The notes under the pieces are model-generated. The model was not told the DNA's origin and made no database searches. It worked only from the letters and a program-made list of their open reading frames with translations. A stretch of 64,000 nucleotides of DNA, from assembly GCA_963805705.1 (NCBI GenBank), contig CAWDVH010000001.1:1860001-1924000 (forward strand), in the 5' to 3' direction. The translations under genes and the position numbers were made by a program. The first letter of the stretch is position 1, and each line of letters begins with the position of its first letter. Of this stretch, positions 26,371 to 36,043 are shown piece after piece. The stretch is from CAWDVH01 sp963805705 (GTDB lineage Bacteria; Actinomycetota; Actinomycetes; Streptosporangiales; Streptosporangiaceae).

Positions 26371-28008
26371 ATGACTAGTCCGCGTGCCGGGCAGCCCGCT
26401 GCCGCTCAGGATCTGGTGGACATCGCGAAGCTGGTAACCGCCTACTACACGCTGCATCCTGATCCTGGTGAGGCCGCCCAGCGGGTGTCGTTCGGCACTT
26501 CCGGTCACCGCGGGTCGGCGCTGACGGCGACGTTCAATGAGGATCACATCGTGGCCGCGACCCAGGCCATCTGCGAGTACCGGACCGGCGCGGGCATCGA
26601 CGGGCCGCTGTACCTCGGCGTTGACACGCATGCGCTTTCCGAGCCGGCTCAGGTCAGCGCGCTGGAGGTGCTGGCCGGTAACGGCGTGCGGGTGCTGCTC
26701 GACGCCCGCGGCGGGTATACGCCGACTCCAGCGGTGTCGAGGGCGATCCTGGTGCATAACGCATCCGGGCCCAGGGCCCGCGCTGACGGGATCGTGGTCA
26801 CCCCCTCGCATAACCCGCCCCCGGACGGCGGCTTTAAGTACAACCCGCCCGATGGCGGCCCGGCGGGCACGGACATCACCCGGCAGATCCAGGACCGGGC
26901 CAACGCCCTGCTGGCGGACGGGCTGGCGGGCGTGCGCCGGATCCCCTTCGCGCGCGCGATCACGGCGGACACCACCGGGCGCTTCGATTTCCTCGACGCC
27001 TACGTCTCGGCCCTCGGGCAGGTCGTCGACCTCGCCGCGATCAGGGCCGCCGGGGTGCGCATCGGCGCCGATCCGCTGGGCGGAGCGAGTGTCGGCTACT
27101 GGGGAGAGATCGGCGAGCGTTACGGGCTGGACCTCACCGTCGTCAATCCGGAAGTGGACGCCACGTTCCGGTTCATGACCCTGGACTGGGACGGCAAGAT
27201 CCGCATGGACTGCTCGTCGCCGTCCGCTATGGCCAGCCTGATCGCCCGTCAGCAGGAGTTCACGATCGCGACCGGGAACGATACCGACGCCGACCGGCAC
27301 GGCATCGTGACGCCCGACGGGGGCCTGCTGAACCCCAACCATTACCTCGCCGTCGCCATCGACTACCTGTACCGGCGCCGCGACGGCTGGCCAGCGTCGG
27401 CCGCGGTGGGCAAGACCCTGGTCAGCTCGTCGATGATCGACCGGGTCGCCGAGGGCCTGGGCCGCCGGCTGCTCGAGGTACCGGTCGGGTTCAAGTGGTT
27501 CGTGCCCGGCCTGCTGGACGGATCGGTCGGCTTCGGCGGCGAGGAGAGCGCCGGAGCCTCGTTCCTGCAGCGCGACGGCGCGATATGGACGACCGACAAG
27601 GACGGGATCATCCTCGCCCTGGCCGCCTCGGAGATCACGGCCGTGACCGGGCGCTCGCCATCGCAGCTGTACGCCGACCTCACCGCCCGGTACGGAGCAC
27701 CCGCCTACGCCCGCGTCGACACCGCGGCCAGCCGGGAGCAGAAGGCGGCGCTGGCCAGGCTCTCACCTGAGCAGGTCACGGCCAGCCAGCTGGCGGGCGA
27801 GAAGATCACCGCGAAGCTGACCACGGCCCCCGGCAACGGCGCCCCGATTGGCGGGCTGAAGGTAGTCAGCGAGTCCGGCTGGTTCGCGGCCCGCCCGTCC
27901 GGCACCGAGGACGTCTACAAGCTCTACGCCGAGTCCTTCCGCGGCCCGGCCGGCCTGGCCGCGATCCAGGAAGAGGCACAGGCGATCGTGGCGGCCGCCC
28001 TCGGCTAA
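26371..28008 (+). CDS. pgm: Alpha-D-glucose phosphate-specific phosphoglucomutase
   Basis: 545 residues, full length for the bacterial Pgm family. The phospho-Ser is Ser146 in VVTPSHNPPPDGG; the Mg site is NDTDADRHG, the sugar-binding loop GGEESAGASF, and the phosphate-binding end RPSGTEDVYKLY. It interconverts glucose 1-phosphate and glucose 6-phosphate in the cytosol, linking glycogen and cell-wall sugar synthesis to glycolysis. ATG chosen at 26371; the longer in-frame extension overlaps the divergent monooxygenase. Together with zwf close by it forms a glucose 6-phosphate node. Confidence 0.95.
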   Translation: MTSPRAGQPAAAQDLVDIAKLVTAYYTLHPDPGEAAQRVSFGTSGHRGSALTATFNEDHIVAATQAICEYRTGAGIDGPLYLGVDTHALSEPAQVSALEVLAGNGVRVLLDARGGYTPTPAVSRAILVHNASGPRARADGIVVTPSHNPPPDGGFKYNPPDGGPAGTDITRQIQDRANALLADGLAGVRRIPFARAITADTTGRFDFLDAYVSALGQVVDLAAIRAAGVRIGADPLGGASVGYWGEIGERYGLDLTVVNPEVDATFRFMTLDWDGKIRMDCSSPSAMASLIARQQEFTIATGNDTDADRHGIVTPDGGLLNPNHYLAVAIDYLYRRRDGWPASAAVGKTLVSSSMIDRVAEGLGRRLLEVPVGFKWFVPGLLDGSVGFGGEESAGASFLQRDGAIWTTDKDGIILALAASEITAVTGRSPSQLYADLTARYGAPAYARVDTAASREQKAALARLSPEQVTASQLAGEKITAKLTTAPGNGAPIGGLKVVSESGWFAARPSGTEDVYKLYAESFRGPAGLAAIQEEAQAIVAAALG

Positions 28009-28015
28009 GCGCCCG

Positions 28016-28387
28016 TCAGGCCGAGACCAGGTCGCACACGAAGATCAGGGTTTCCCCCGGCGCGATCGCGTGGCCGGCGCCCCGGTCCCCGTAGGCCAGG
28101 CCCGGCGGGATGACCAGCTGGCGGCGGCCCCCGACCTTCATCCCCTGAACTCCCTGGTCCCAGCCGGCGATGACCCGCCCGGCACCGAGCTGGAACTGGA
28201 GCGGAGCGCCCCGGTTCCAGCTGGCGTCGAACTCTTCTCCGGTGGAGAACGCGACCCCGACGTAATGCACCTCCACCGTGTCGCCGGGCTTCGCTACCGC
28301 CCCGTCGCCTTCCCAGATGTCGGTGATCTCCAGGTCGGCCGGCGGCTCGCCACCGGCGAAGTCGACTTCAGGCTTGTCGATGCTCAT
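28016..28387 (-). CDS. FKBP-type peptidyl-prolyl cis-trans isomerase
   Basis: 123 residues from the ATG at 28387; no signal peptide. Single FKBP domain with GDTVEVHYVGVAFSTGEEFDASW, the Trp-floor region VIAGWDQGVQGMKVGGRRQLVIPP, and AYGDRGAG. It speeds isomerisation of Xaa-Pro bonds during protein folding in the cytosol. It ends eight bases from the convergent pgm stop and starts 16 bases after the zwf stop on the same strand, so it may be co-transcribed with zwf. Confidence 0.92.
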   Translation of the reverse strand: MSIDKPEVDFAGGEPPADLEITDIWEGDGAVAKPGDTVEVHYVGVAFSTGEEFDASWNRGAPLQFQLGAGRVIAGWDQGVQGMKVGGRRQLVIPPGLAYGDRGAGHAIAPGETLIFVCDLVSA

Positions 28388-28403
28388 GCGCCCGGATCCT
28401 ACG

Positions 28404-29834
28404 CTACTGGCCCAGCAGCCAGCGACCGGGCTCGATGAGCTTGCGCGCACTGGCCGGCCCCCACGATCCGGGCGCGTAGGAAGCGACCCGGGGCGGGGTC
28501 GACAGCAGCGGCTCGGCCACCTTCCACACCGCGGCCAGCCCGTCCGGGCGGGTGAACAGCGACCGGTCGCCGATGAGCGTGTCGTGGATTAGCCGGACGT
28601 AAGGCGGCAGGGGATCGGCGCCGGCCAGGCCGGACAACGGGATCGATGAGTGCGCGATGTCGAGGTCCAGCGCGGGGCCGGGCTTCTTGGCCACCAGCGA
28701 CAGGTCGATTTCGCCGCTGCCCGCCAGCGAGAAGGACAGCACGTTCGCATCGCGCGGCAGCTGCCCGGCGAACGGTCCGGCCGGCTCGCGCAGGATCAGG
28801 CTGACTCGCTGCTCCGTGGCGGCCAGCCGCTTGCCCGTGCGCAGGTAGAACGGCACGCCGCGCCAGCGGGCGTTGTCGATCCACAGGCGCGCCGCGACGA
28901 ACGTGTCCCGGCTGGACCTGGCCGCTACGCCGGGCACATCGCGGTAGCCGGCGAACTGGCCCAGCACCACCTCGGCCGGGTCGAGCAGCCGGAAGCGCTT
29001 GATCACTTTTTCGCGGGCGGCCTGCAGGTCGAAGGCGCCGAGGCTGGCGGGCGGCTCCATAGCGACCTCGGCGGCCACCTGGAACAGGTGCGTGACGAGC
29101 ATGTCCAGCACCGCGCCGGTGGCGTCGTAGAACACCGACCGGTCGGTGATGCCGAGCTTCTCGGGGACATCGATCTGTACCGACTCGATGTAATCGCGGC
29201 TCCACATCGCGGAGAACAGCCCGTTGGCGAAGCGCAGCAGGTGCAGGTCCTGCGTCGCCTCCTTGCCAAGGAAATGGTCGATCCGGTAGACCTGCTGCTC
29301 GTCAAGCACCGAGTGGACGACCCGGTCGAGGGCCCGGAAGGCCTCCTGTGAGGTGCCGAACGGCTTCTCGTAGACGACGCGAGAGCCCTTGGCCAGCCCG
29401 TGCTGGCCGAGAGACTTCGTCAGCTCGGTGAAGGCGACCGGGGGAACCGCGAGGTAATGGACTAGCTGCGGGTCGCCGCCCATGGCGGCGCGCGCCTTGG
29501 CCAGCACGTCCAGCAGGCTGCCGGGGGTGTCGGTGCTGAAGCCGCCGCCGGCGAAGAACACGCGCCGGGCGAATGCTTCCCAGGCGGCCTGCTCCGGCTT
29601 CGGGCCGAACTCGGTGAGCACGCTGTGAACGTGGCCGCGGAAGTCCTCGTGCGCGACATCGCCGCGGCCGTTGCCCACCAGCCGCCACTGCCTGGGCAGC
29701 AGGCCCTCAAGGGCGAGCCGGTAGAACGCCGGCAGCACCAGGCGCTTGGCCAGGTCCCCGGTCGCGCCGAAGAGAACGAAGATGGTCGGACCCGGATCGG
29801 GGCTGGGCTTGCGGGGACGTTTCGCGGTCGCCAT
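28404..29834 (-). CDS. zwf: Glucose-6-phosphate 1-dehydrogenase
   Basis: 476 residues from the ATG at 29834 (a TTG at 29843 would add three). NADP site FVLFGATGDLAKR, the catalytic motif RIDHFLGKE with its His and Lys, and VYEKPFGTS. It converts glucose 6-phosphate to 6-phosphogluconolactone with NADPH formation, the entry to the pentose phosphate path. No OpcA, Tal or Pgl genes adjoin, so it is probably not the housekeeping pentose-phosphate operon copy typical of actinomycetes. Same strand as the FKBP gene downstream. Confidence 0.95.
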   Translation of the reverse strand: MATAKRPRKPSPDPGPTIFVLFGATGDLAKRLVLPAFYRLALEGLLPRQWRLVGNGRGDVAHEDFRGHVHSVLTEFGPKPEQAAWEAFARRVFFAGGGFSTDTPGSLLDVLAKARAAMGGDPQLVHYLAVPPVAFTELTKSLGQHGLAKGSRVVYEKPFGTSQEAFRALDRVVHSVLDEQQVYRIDHFLGKEATQDLHLLRFANGLFSAMWSRDYIESVQIDVPEKLGITDRSVFYDATGAVLDMLVTHLFQVAAEVAMEPPASLGAFDLQAAREKVIKRFRLLDPAEVVLGQFAGYRDVPGVAARSSRDTFVAARLWIDNARWRGVPFYLRTGKRLAATEQRVSLILREPAGPFAGQLPRDANVLSFSLAGSGEIDLSLVAKKPGPALDLDIAHSSIPLSGLAGADPLPPYVRLIHDTLIGDRSLFTRPDGLAAVWKVAEPLLSTPPRVASYAPGSWGPASARKLIEPGRWLLGQ

Positions 29835-29916
29835 GAAAGCCAAACCTACGTGAGTGCACCGGCCGGTAACAGTGCGGCCTGCGGTCCTGGCCGGAAGTTG
29901 CGCGTATGGTCTGGCT

Positions 29917-30528
29917 GTGTTCGATCAGTTCACGCAGCTCGTCTCCGATGCGTCGGCGTGGGCCTACGTCATCATCTTCCTGTTCGCCGCGCTCGACGCG
30001 CTCGTGCCGGTGGTGCCGAGCGAGGTCTCGGTCATCACCGCAGGCGTGGTCGCCGCCGGAAGCGGCGGCCTCAGCCTGCCGCTGATCATCATCGCCGCTG
30101 CCTGCGGCGCGTTTCTCGGCGACAACGCCGCGTACCTGGTCGGCCGCCGCTACGGCACCCGGGCGAAAGAGCGCTTCTTCCGCGGCGACAAGGGCCGCAA
30201 GACCGTCGCCTGGGCCGAGCGCCAGCTCGCCGAGCGCGGAGGCGAGCTGATCATCATTGCCCGTTTCATCCCTGGCGGGCGGACCGCCGTCACGCTCAGC
30301 GCGGGGGCATCGCTCTATCCGTGGCCGCGCTTTGCCGTGTTCGACGCCATCGCGGCGCTCCTGTGGGCCTGCTACGCGTCGCTGCTCGGGTATTTCGGCG
30401 GGAAGGCGTTCGAGGGCGCGGCCTGGAAGGGGCTCGTGCTCGCGCTCGGGATCGCCTTCGCCGTGACGGGCAGCGTCGAGGTCGTGCGCTGGTACCTGAA
30501 GCGGCGCCGTCCCGGCGCGGAAAGGTGA
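29917..30528 (+). CDS. DedA-family membrane protein
   Basis: 203 residues from a GTG. Family hallmarks: VPVVPSEVSVITAG near the N-terminus, GAFLGDNAAYLVGRRYG, and the Arg-containing re-entrant motif IARFIPGGRTAVTLSAG. Several membrane helices. DedA proteins are thought to act as lipid scramblases/flippases (for example undecaprenyl phosphate recycling) and affect membrane homeostasis. Divergent from zwf. Its 3' part overlaps the convergent flavoprotein gene by 157 bases, an unusually long overlap. Confidence 0.88.
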   Translation: MFDQFTQLVSDASAWAYVIIFLFAALDALVPVVPSEVSVITAGVVAAGSGGLSLPLIIIAAACGAFLGDNAAYLVGRRYGTRAKERFFRGDKGRKTVAWAERQLAERGGELIIIARFIPGGRTAVTLSAGASLYPWPRFAVFDAIAALLWACYASLLGYFGGKAFEGAAWKGLVLALGIAFAVTGSVEVVRWYLKRRRPGAER

Positions 30529-31676
30529 TGGCCATGACCTGGGCGCTCGCCTGCTGCGGCGGATAACCGGGCGATGATCCGGGCCAGTTGCCGTGCCTGG
30601 CGCCGGCGGATATGCATGTTGCCGTAGATGCTGCGGTCCAGGCCGAAGAACCAGAGACCGGGATGACGTGGCGATGCTGACGTGCCGGTGAACGGCGGCA
30701 TGCCACGGCCGTCCAGGGTGACCAGATGGCCGACCAGCGGCTCGAGCCCCGGGCCGTAGCCGGTAGCGCAGATCACGATGTCAGGCGCGCAGCTAGTGCC
30801 GTCGGTGAAGCAGACATCGGGACCGTCGAGCCGTTCAATTCCGGGCTTCATGATGATCCGGCCGGCCTTCATCGCGCGGACGAAGCCGTTGTCGACGGCG
30901 ACAGTGACGCCCTGCGCCGATTGCCGGCTGAAGGCGCCAAGCTCGGAGCGAGGGTAGCCACGTCGGCTCAGGTCCCCGAAGGCGATCCGCTGCAGCGCGC
31001 GCAGGTTGGCGTCCTGGATGCGCAATGGCAGGTACCGGGTGGCGAGGCTGACCGGGTGCATCGGGATGCCGCCGTACCGCAGCGGCGTGATGTTCATGCC
31101 CGAGCGCGCCGACAGCCACAGCATCGCCGCATCGCTGCCGGCCAGGTGATTCATCAGGTCGACGCCAGAGTTACCAGGGCCCACCACGAGCACGTCGCGG
31201 CCCGCTACATCGGCGATATTCCGGAATTTCCCGGCATGGACGAGCGTGCCGGGAAATTCGGCTGACCCGGGCCAGCTGGGCATGACCGGCTGAGCATCTG
31301 GCCCGGTGGCGACCACCACGTGCGCGACGGTGATGCTCGCGCCGCCCAGGTCAAGCTCCCACCCCGAATCGGCCCGGTCGATGCGGCGCACGGCCGTGCC
31401 GAGCCGGATGCGCATGCCGGTCGCGTACTCCTGCAGGTAGGTGACGTAGTCGTCGCGGGCGGGGAACGGCCCGTACCGGCGGGGGATGCGTACGCCGGGC
31501 TGATGCGAGAACATCCGGTGCGTGTTCAGCTGAAGATGATCGTGCCGCGCTCGCCATGCCGCGGCCACCGTGTCGGCCTGCTCGACGACCAGCGGATCTA
31601 GGCCGGCACGGCGTATCGCCCAGGCCGCCGCCAGTCCCGCGGGCCCCGCGCCGACCACCGTTACGCGCTCGTCCAC
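30372..31676 (-). CDS. FAD-dependent monooxygenase/oxidoreductase, YUC/FMO-like
   Basis: 434 residues from a GTG. FAD-binding VTVVGAGPAGLAAAWAI at the N-terminus, second Rossmann motif VLVVGPGNSGVDL near residue 165, and ATGYGPGLEPL near residue 315, the pattern of class B flavin monooxygenases such as YUCCA-like proteins. The fold ends near residue 375; the last 55 residues lie antisense to the DedA gene and are low in structure. I found no nearby stop in either alternative frame, so the overlap looks real rather than a base error. Substrate unknown. Confidence 0.8.
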   Translation of the reverse strand: MDERVTVVGAGPAGLAAAWAIRRAGLDPLVVEQADTVAAAWRARHDHLQLNTHRMFSHQPGVRIPRRYGPFPARDDYVTYLQEYATGMRIRLGTAVRRIDRADSGWELDLGGASITVAHVVVATGPDAQPVMPSWPGSAEFPGTLVHAGKFRNIADVAGRDVLVVGPGNSGVDLMNHLAGSDAAMLWLSARSGMNITPLRYGGIPMHPVSLATRYLPLRIQDANLRALQRIAFGDLSRRGYPRSELGAFSRQSAQGVTVAVDNGFVRAMKAGRIIMKPGIERLDGPDVCFTDGTSCAPDIVICATGYGPGLEPLVGHLVTLDGRGMPPFTGTSASPRHPGLWFFGLDRSIYGNMHIRRRQARQLARIIARLSAAAGERPGHGHHLSAPGRRRFRYQRTTSTLPVTAKAIPSASTSPFQAAPSNAFPPKYPSSDA

Positions 31677-31908
31677 GGTGCGAGCCTGCAGCCGGGCGGC
31701 ACCGCCGTCAAGGCCGCGCGCGGCCGCCCGCTGACCCTTCCGATTCGCTGGCCTGGCTGGTTCTATGAGTACAGGCTTCCGGTGGGAAAGCGGCCTGAGG
31801 ATTGGCTCCGCGGTTACTTACCGGTCGCTTCGAGTTTGCTCTGTTCCTCTAGCGTCAGCGACTGGAATGTCCGGCACCGACCGGACCAGCGGCTATGAAG
31901 GAGATCAG

Positions 31909-34359
31909 ATGCCCGAGAAGGGTCAGCGCTTCCGGCAGCGAAGGTGGACCAGTACCGGCACCGTCATTGCGAGTGCCGTGACCCTGATCAGCGCCCTGGG
32001 CCTAGTCGGCGGGGCCGCGCCGGGAGTGGCCTTGGCCACCGGGTCGGCCGCTGGCCGACCTCAGGCGCCCGCGAGCAGCTGCCATCTCGCACATGGCATC
32101 AAGCACGTCGTCCAGCTGGGCTTCGACAACGTGCACTTCTTCCGGGACAACCCCAATGTCCCGTCCGATCTGCAGATGATGCCCAGCCTGCTGAACTTCT
32201 TCGAGGATAACGGCACGTTCCTGTCCAACGATCACACGCCGCTGATCGCGCACACCGGCGATGACCTGCTGACGACCGCGACCGGTCTGTACGGCGACCG
32301 GCAGGGCATGCCGGTCAGCAACGACTACCAGAGCTATAACACCGACGGCACGACGGACCCGGCGGCCTCCTTCGCGTACTGGACCGACCCGATCTTCGAT
32401 ACCGCCGCGCATCCGAACCCTGGCCATGACACGAACCCGTCGATGGTCTACGCTCCGACGCCGCCGGCTACCACCTCAGCCGCCCCCGTTCCCGACACGG
32501 TCACCCCGGCCCCGTGGGTCCCGTTCACCAGGGCCGGCTGTGACGTCGGCGAGGTCGCCACGGCGAACCAGGAACTCGAGAACACTACGGTGGATATCCC
32601 CAAGGTGTTCGGCGCGAACTCGCCAGAGGCCCAGCAGCTGGCGGCCGATCCCGACTCCTTCAAGGACGCCGAGACGGCCGACTACGTCGGCATCGGCGTG
32701 CACTGCGGCCGGGGCAGCGCGATCTGCGCGAGCGCCAAGGCCGTGAAGTTCGGCCAGGCTACTGCCACCGCCAGTGCCGTGCCCGACGTGCTGCCCGACG
32801 AGCCCGGCGGCTATGCGGGGTTCCAGGCGCTGTTCGGCCACCGGTACGTCGCGCCGCAGCTCGGAGCCGGCACGCCCGGCCTGACCCATCACGGGTTCCC
32901 GGTCACCAACGCGGCCGGAAACCTGGTGGACGAGAACGGTAACGAACTCGACGGGGCGTTCCTGACCGCGCATCCAGGGTTCCCCGGCTTTGGCGAGATC
33001 AACGCCTCGCAGACCCTCGCTTACATGGCGGACATGCTGGAGAGCGGCGTGCCCGTCGTCAACGGCTACCTCTCCGACATCCACGGGAACGAGGACATCC
33101 CCGGCCTGTCGGCGTGCGCGAAGGCCCCGGCCGCGCTCGGCAGCGGGAGTGCCTGTTACGTTGCGCAGGCCCAGTATTACAACACGGCGTTCGCGACATT
33201 CTTCCGGCGCCTGGCCGCCGACGGGATCACGCCCGCTAACACGCTCTTCGTGCTCAGCTCCGACGAGGGCGACCACGAGGCGGGCGCGAACGTGGGCCGG
33301 GCCATCCAGCCCACCCCGGCCAACTGCGACGGTGCCACGGTCAGCGGTACCACGGTGACTCCTGACGTCCCCTGTACTTATCCGGCCGGATCCTTCGGCG
33401 AACTCGACGGCAACATCACCGGCCTGCTGGCCACCCAGAAGCACGACACGACCCCGTTCAGCCTCGAAGATGACACCGCGCCGGAGTTCTACGTCACCGG
33501 GCAGCCGGGTCCCGACGCTCCGCAGGTCCGGACCCTGGAGCGCGACGTGGCCGGGCTCACCGCCGCGAACCCGTACACGGGCACGACCCAGCCGATCGCC
33601 AACTACCTGGCTGACCCGGCCGCGGAGGCCATCGTGCACATGGTGAATGCCGACCCGGCCCGGACGCCCACGCTCGCGATGTTCGCCCGGCCTGACTACT
33701 TCCTCACCTCGGGCAGCGCGACCTGCACTGGCTCGTGCGTGCAGCAGAATACGGGCTTCGCCTGGGATCACGGCGACTACGCCGCCGAGATCGACACTAA
33801 CTACATCGGCCTGGTCGGCCCTGGCGTCCGTCATCTGGGGCTCGACGGCTCGCCGCCCAGCGCGGGCCCCAGCTCAGCGGGCCCGGACAGCGGCCAGATC
33901 ACGGTCCCGGATGAGAACACCACCGGACCCTGGACCGACGAGACCGACATCCGCCCGACCGTCATGTACCTGACCGGCCTGCGGGACGACTACGAGCATG
34001 ATGGCCGGGTCATCACCCAGATCCTCGGCCACCGGAACTCCGCGCTTCGCGCTCCGGGCGTGACCAGGCTGGGCGAGTGCTACAAGCAGCTCAACTCCAG
34101 CGTGGGCCAGCTCGGCACGGACACGCTGATCGCCGCGACCAAGGCGATCGAGAGCAGCAGCCCTGGCGACGCGACCTACCTGCACGTCGATCACGAACTC
34201 AGGAATCTGGATGTCGCCAGGGACCGGCTGGCCCTGAGGATCAAGGGAGAACTGGAAGCCGCCGCATTCCAGGACGCGCGGGTCCGCGGCGTCGCTCCGC
34301 AGATCCTTGGCTGTCAGCAGGTCATCCGGCGCGCGCACCGGCTGGCCCGGTCCGCCTGA
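31909..34359 (+). CDS. Secreted alkaline-phosphatase-superfamily phosphoesterase
   Basis: 816 residues from the ATG at 31909, which follows GAAGGAG; upstream in-frame codons lack support. Signal sequence: Arg-rich start, then VIASAVTLISALGLVGGAAPG. Features of the alkaline phosphatase superfamily: VVQLGFDNVHFF (first metal Asp), HTPLIAHTGDDLLTTATG (nucleophile Thr region), NGYLSDIHGNED, LSSDEGDHEAG (Asp/His metal pair) and AWDHGDYAAEID (last His). Likely a secreted phosphatase or phosphodiesterase. Ends on a hairpin shared with the convergent phospholipase-C-like gene. No PHO box seen upstream. Confidence 0.75.
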   Translation: MPEKGQRFRQRRWTSTGTVIASAVTLISALGLVGGAAPGVALATGSAAGRPQAPASSCHLAHGIKHVVQLGFDNVHFFRDNPNVPSDLQMMPSLLNFFEDNGTFLSNDHTPLIAHTGDDLLTTATGLYGDRQGMPVSNDYQSYNTDGTTDPAASFAYWTDPIFDTAAHPNPGHDTNPSMVYAPTPPATTSAAPVPDTVTPAPWVPFTRAGCDVGEVATANQELENTTVDIPKVFGANSPEAQQLAADPDSFKDAETADYVGIGVHCGRGSAICASAKAVKFGQATATASAVPDVLPDEPGGYAGFQALFGHRYVAPQLGAGTPGLTHHGFPVTNAAGNLVDENGNELDGAFLTAHPGFPGFGEINASQTLAYMADMLESGVPVVNGYLSDIHGNEDIPGLSACAKAPAALGSGSACYVAQAQYYNTAFATFFRRLAADGITPANTLFVLSSDEGDHEAGANVGRAIQPTPANCDGATVSGTTVTPDVPCTYPAGSFGELDGNITGLLATQKHDTTPFSLEDDTAPEFYVTGQPGPDAPQVRTLERDVAGLTAANPYTGTTQPIANYLADPAAEAIVHMVNADPARTPTLAMFARPDYFLTSGSATCTGSCVQQNTGFAWDHGDYAAEIDTNYIGLVGPGVRHLGLDGSPPSAGPSSAGPDSGQITVPDENTTGPWTDETDIRPTVMYLTGLRDDYEHDGRVITQILGHRNSALRAPGVTRLGECYKQLNSSVGQLGTDTLIAATKAIESSSPGDATYLHVDHELRNLDVARDRLALRIKGELEAAAFQDARVRGVAPQILGCQQVIRRAHRLARSA

Positions 34360-34381
34360 GCGCGGGCCGCGCGGTCGTCAT

Positions 34382-34414
34382 CGCGGCGGCGCGGGACTGC
34401 CCCGCGCCGCCGCG
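34382..34414. terminator. Bidirectional terminator hairpin between convergent phosphoesterase genes
   Basis: Perfect 14-bp inverted repeat: arm 34382-34395, a 5-base loop, arm 34401-34414. It lies between the stop of the plus-strand gene at 34359 and the stop of the minus-strand gene at 34424, exactly where a shared terminator is expected. No U-tract follows on either side, as is common in actinomycetes. Confidence 0.8.
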
Positions 34415-34423
34415 CTCGATGGA

Positions 34424-35923
34424 TCACTGTTCCCAGTGGCCCCATCTCAGGCTGGGCTCGGGCAGCGAGGGAGGGTCGAGGAAGGCGGGGGTCCCGTCAA
34501 GGTCCAGCGCGGCCAGGGGCGAGCGGGCCGCGGCGTCGCGCTCGGTGAGCGGAGGCAGGTTCCATTTCTGCTCGACGAGCTTGAGCACGGAAGTGTGGTC
34601 GAATACCTCGCTGCAGACGTAGTCAGGGCGCGCGTACGGGGACACGATCACCGCGGGGACCCGGAACCCGTACTGGTCGTAGTGGTGCGGGCCCTGGGTC
34701 AGCTCCTCCTTGCTCTGCACCAGAGCGGGAAGCAGCGGCTGCAGGAACGACTGGAGCCGGGTCTGGCTCCCGACCAGGCTGCGTCCCTCGACGTCATCGG
34801 GCGGCACCGCGGCCGGCGGGCCGACGTGGTCATGGTAGCCGCCGTGCTCGTCGTAGAGCCAGATCAGCAGGGTCCCTGGCCACCCCTGACCGCGCATGAC
34901 CCGGTTGATGACCTCGGCGGCGAAGCTCTCGCCCTTGCGGATGTCCTGCGGGTTTTCCTCGGAGTACGTGTCGAAGTCGGGGTCCACGATGCTGAACGCG
35001 GGCAGCGTGCCGTGGTCGGCATCGGCGAAGAACTCCTCGGTGCTGCGGATATGCCGCATGTACCGGCCGGTCCCGATGGGGAAGACGTCCGCGGTGAACT
35101 GCAGGTCCTTCTGAACCCCCTGGGTCACGGCCCGCACCGGCCGCCCGGCGGACATCAGGCGCCGACGTCCCATCTTGCGCTTGTGCCGGGCATAGTGCCT
35201 CAGCCTGGACTGGCCGGCGGTCCCCGGATGGTAGTTAGCCCAGGAGATCCCGTGCCTGGTCAGCGTGTCGAAGATGGTCCCGTTAGGCGGGTAGTCGAGC
35301 AGGTCATAAGGCGAGTCGTCGATGAGGCCGTGCGCTGTTCCGGCGATGAGGAAGCGGCGGTTGGGAAACGTGGGGCCCAGGCAGGAGCTAAACCAGTGAT
35401 CAGCCAGCGGGAAGGTCCTGGCCAGCCCGTAATAGAACGGCAGGTCGGCCTCCGTCCAGTAGCCCATCCCGACGGCGGCGGCATCAGCGGCGGCACCGGT
35501 GCCGGTACCGGCACCGGCCGCGCCGGCCTGGGAGAGCACCATCTGGGTGCTGGTCACGAACCCGTCGCATTTCCCGTCGCCCCACTGCAGGTGGCTCGCA
35601 TGCCAGCTCTGCGACGGCACCATCGGCCGCTGGACGGTCGAGGTCAGGTGATAGGGGCGGACCGGCTCCCCGCCAGCTCCCAGATTCGATATCTCAGGCT
35701 CGCCGTCCGGGCCTAGTGCGTACCCCTCGCCCCGCCCCTGCAGCATGCCCAGGTAGTTGTCGTAGGAGTGATTTTCCATCATCAGGACCACGATGTGCCT
35801 GATCTGCGGCAGCAGGTCAGTGGCCGCCGGCAGCGTCGGCCTCGGCCGTGGCCCTGGCTCCCTGGCCGCGGAGCGCCGGGAAAGGCGCCTGCGCTCTTGC
35901 TGCTCAAGCCATTCCCGCATCAT
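34424..35923 (-). CDS. Phosphoesterase family protein (phospholipase C/acid phosphatase type, PF04185-like)
   Basis: 499 residues. The family signature HIVVLMMENHSYDNYLG lies near residue 45, with later metal-site stretches LADHWFSSCLGPTFPNRRF, AFSIVDPDFD, WLYDEHGGYHDHVGPP and FRVPAVIVSPYARP. These proteins cleave phosphate mono- or diesters, including phospholipids. Unlike typical exported members, it has a hydrophilic Arg-rich N-terminus and no Tat or Sec signal that I can see, so it may be intracellular or exported with a partner. Convergent with the secreted phosphoesterase. Confidence 0.85.
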   Translation of the reverse strand: MMREWLEQQERRRLSRRSAAREPGPRPRPTLPAATDLLPQIRHIVVLMMENHSYDNYLGMLQGRGEGYALGPDGEPEISNLGAGGEPVRPYHLTSTVQRPMVPSQSWHASHLQWGDGKCDGFVTSTQMVLSQAGAAGAGTGTGAAADAAAVGMGYWTEADLPFYYGLARTFPLADHWFSSCLGPTFPNRRFLIAGTAHGLIDDSPYDLLDYPPNGTIFDTLTRHGISWANYHPGTAGQSRLRHYARHKRKMGRRRLMSAGRPVRAVTQGVQKDLQFTADVFPIGTGRYMRHIRSTEEFFADADHGTLPAFSIVDPDFDTYSEENPQDIRKGESFAAEVINRVMRGQGWPGTLLIWLYDEHGGYHDHVGPPAAVPPDDVEGRSLVGSQTRLQSFLQPLLPALVQSKEELTQGPHHYDQYGFRVPAVIVSPYARPDYVCSEVFDHTSVLKLVEQKWNLPPLTERDAAARSPLAALDLDGTPAFLDPPSLPEPSLRWGHWEQ

Positions 35924-36043
35924 GCACCGCCCTGGGCTGGATATCCGTGCCGATCATGAGATTAACCGCGGATCGCGCTGGCGTGCGGCAGTCGCCCGAT
36001 ACGCCTTCGCCGGGCATGAGAAGATATGCTACAAGATTCGTCG

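Noticed and set aside
34307..35716. 469-codon plus-strand open frame
   Set aside because: Antisense to the phospholipase-C-like gene; it also overlaps the terminator hairpin.
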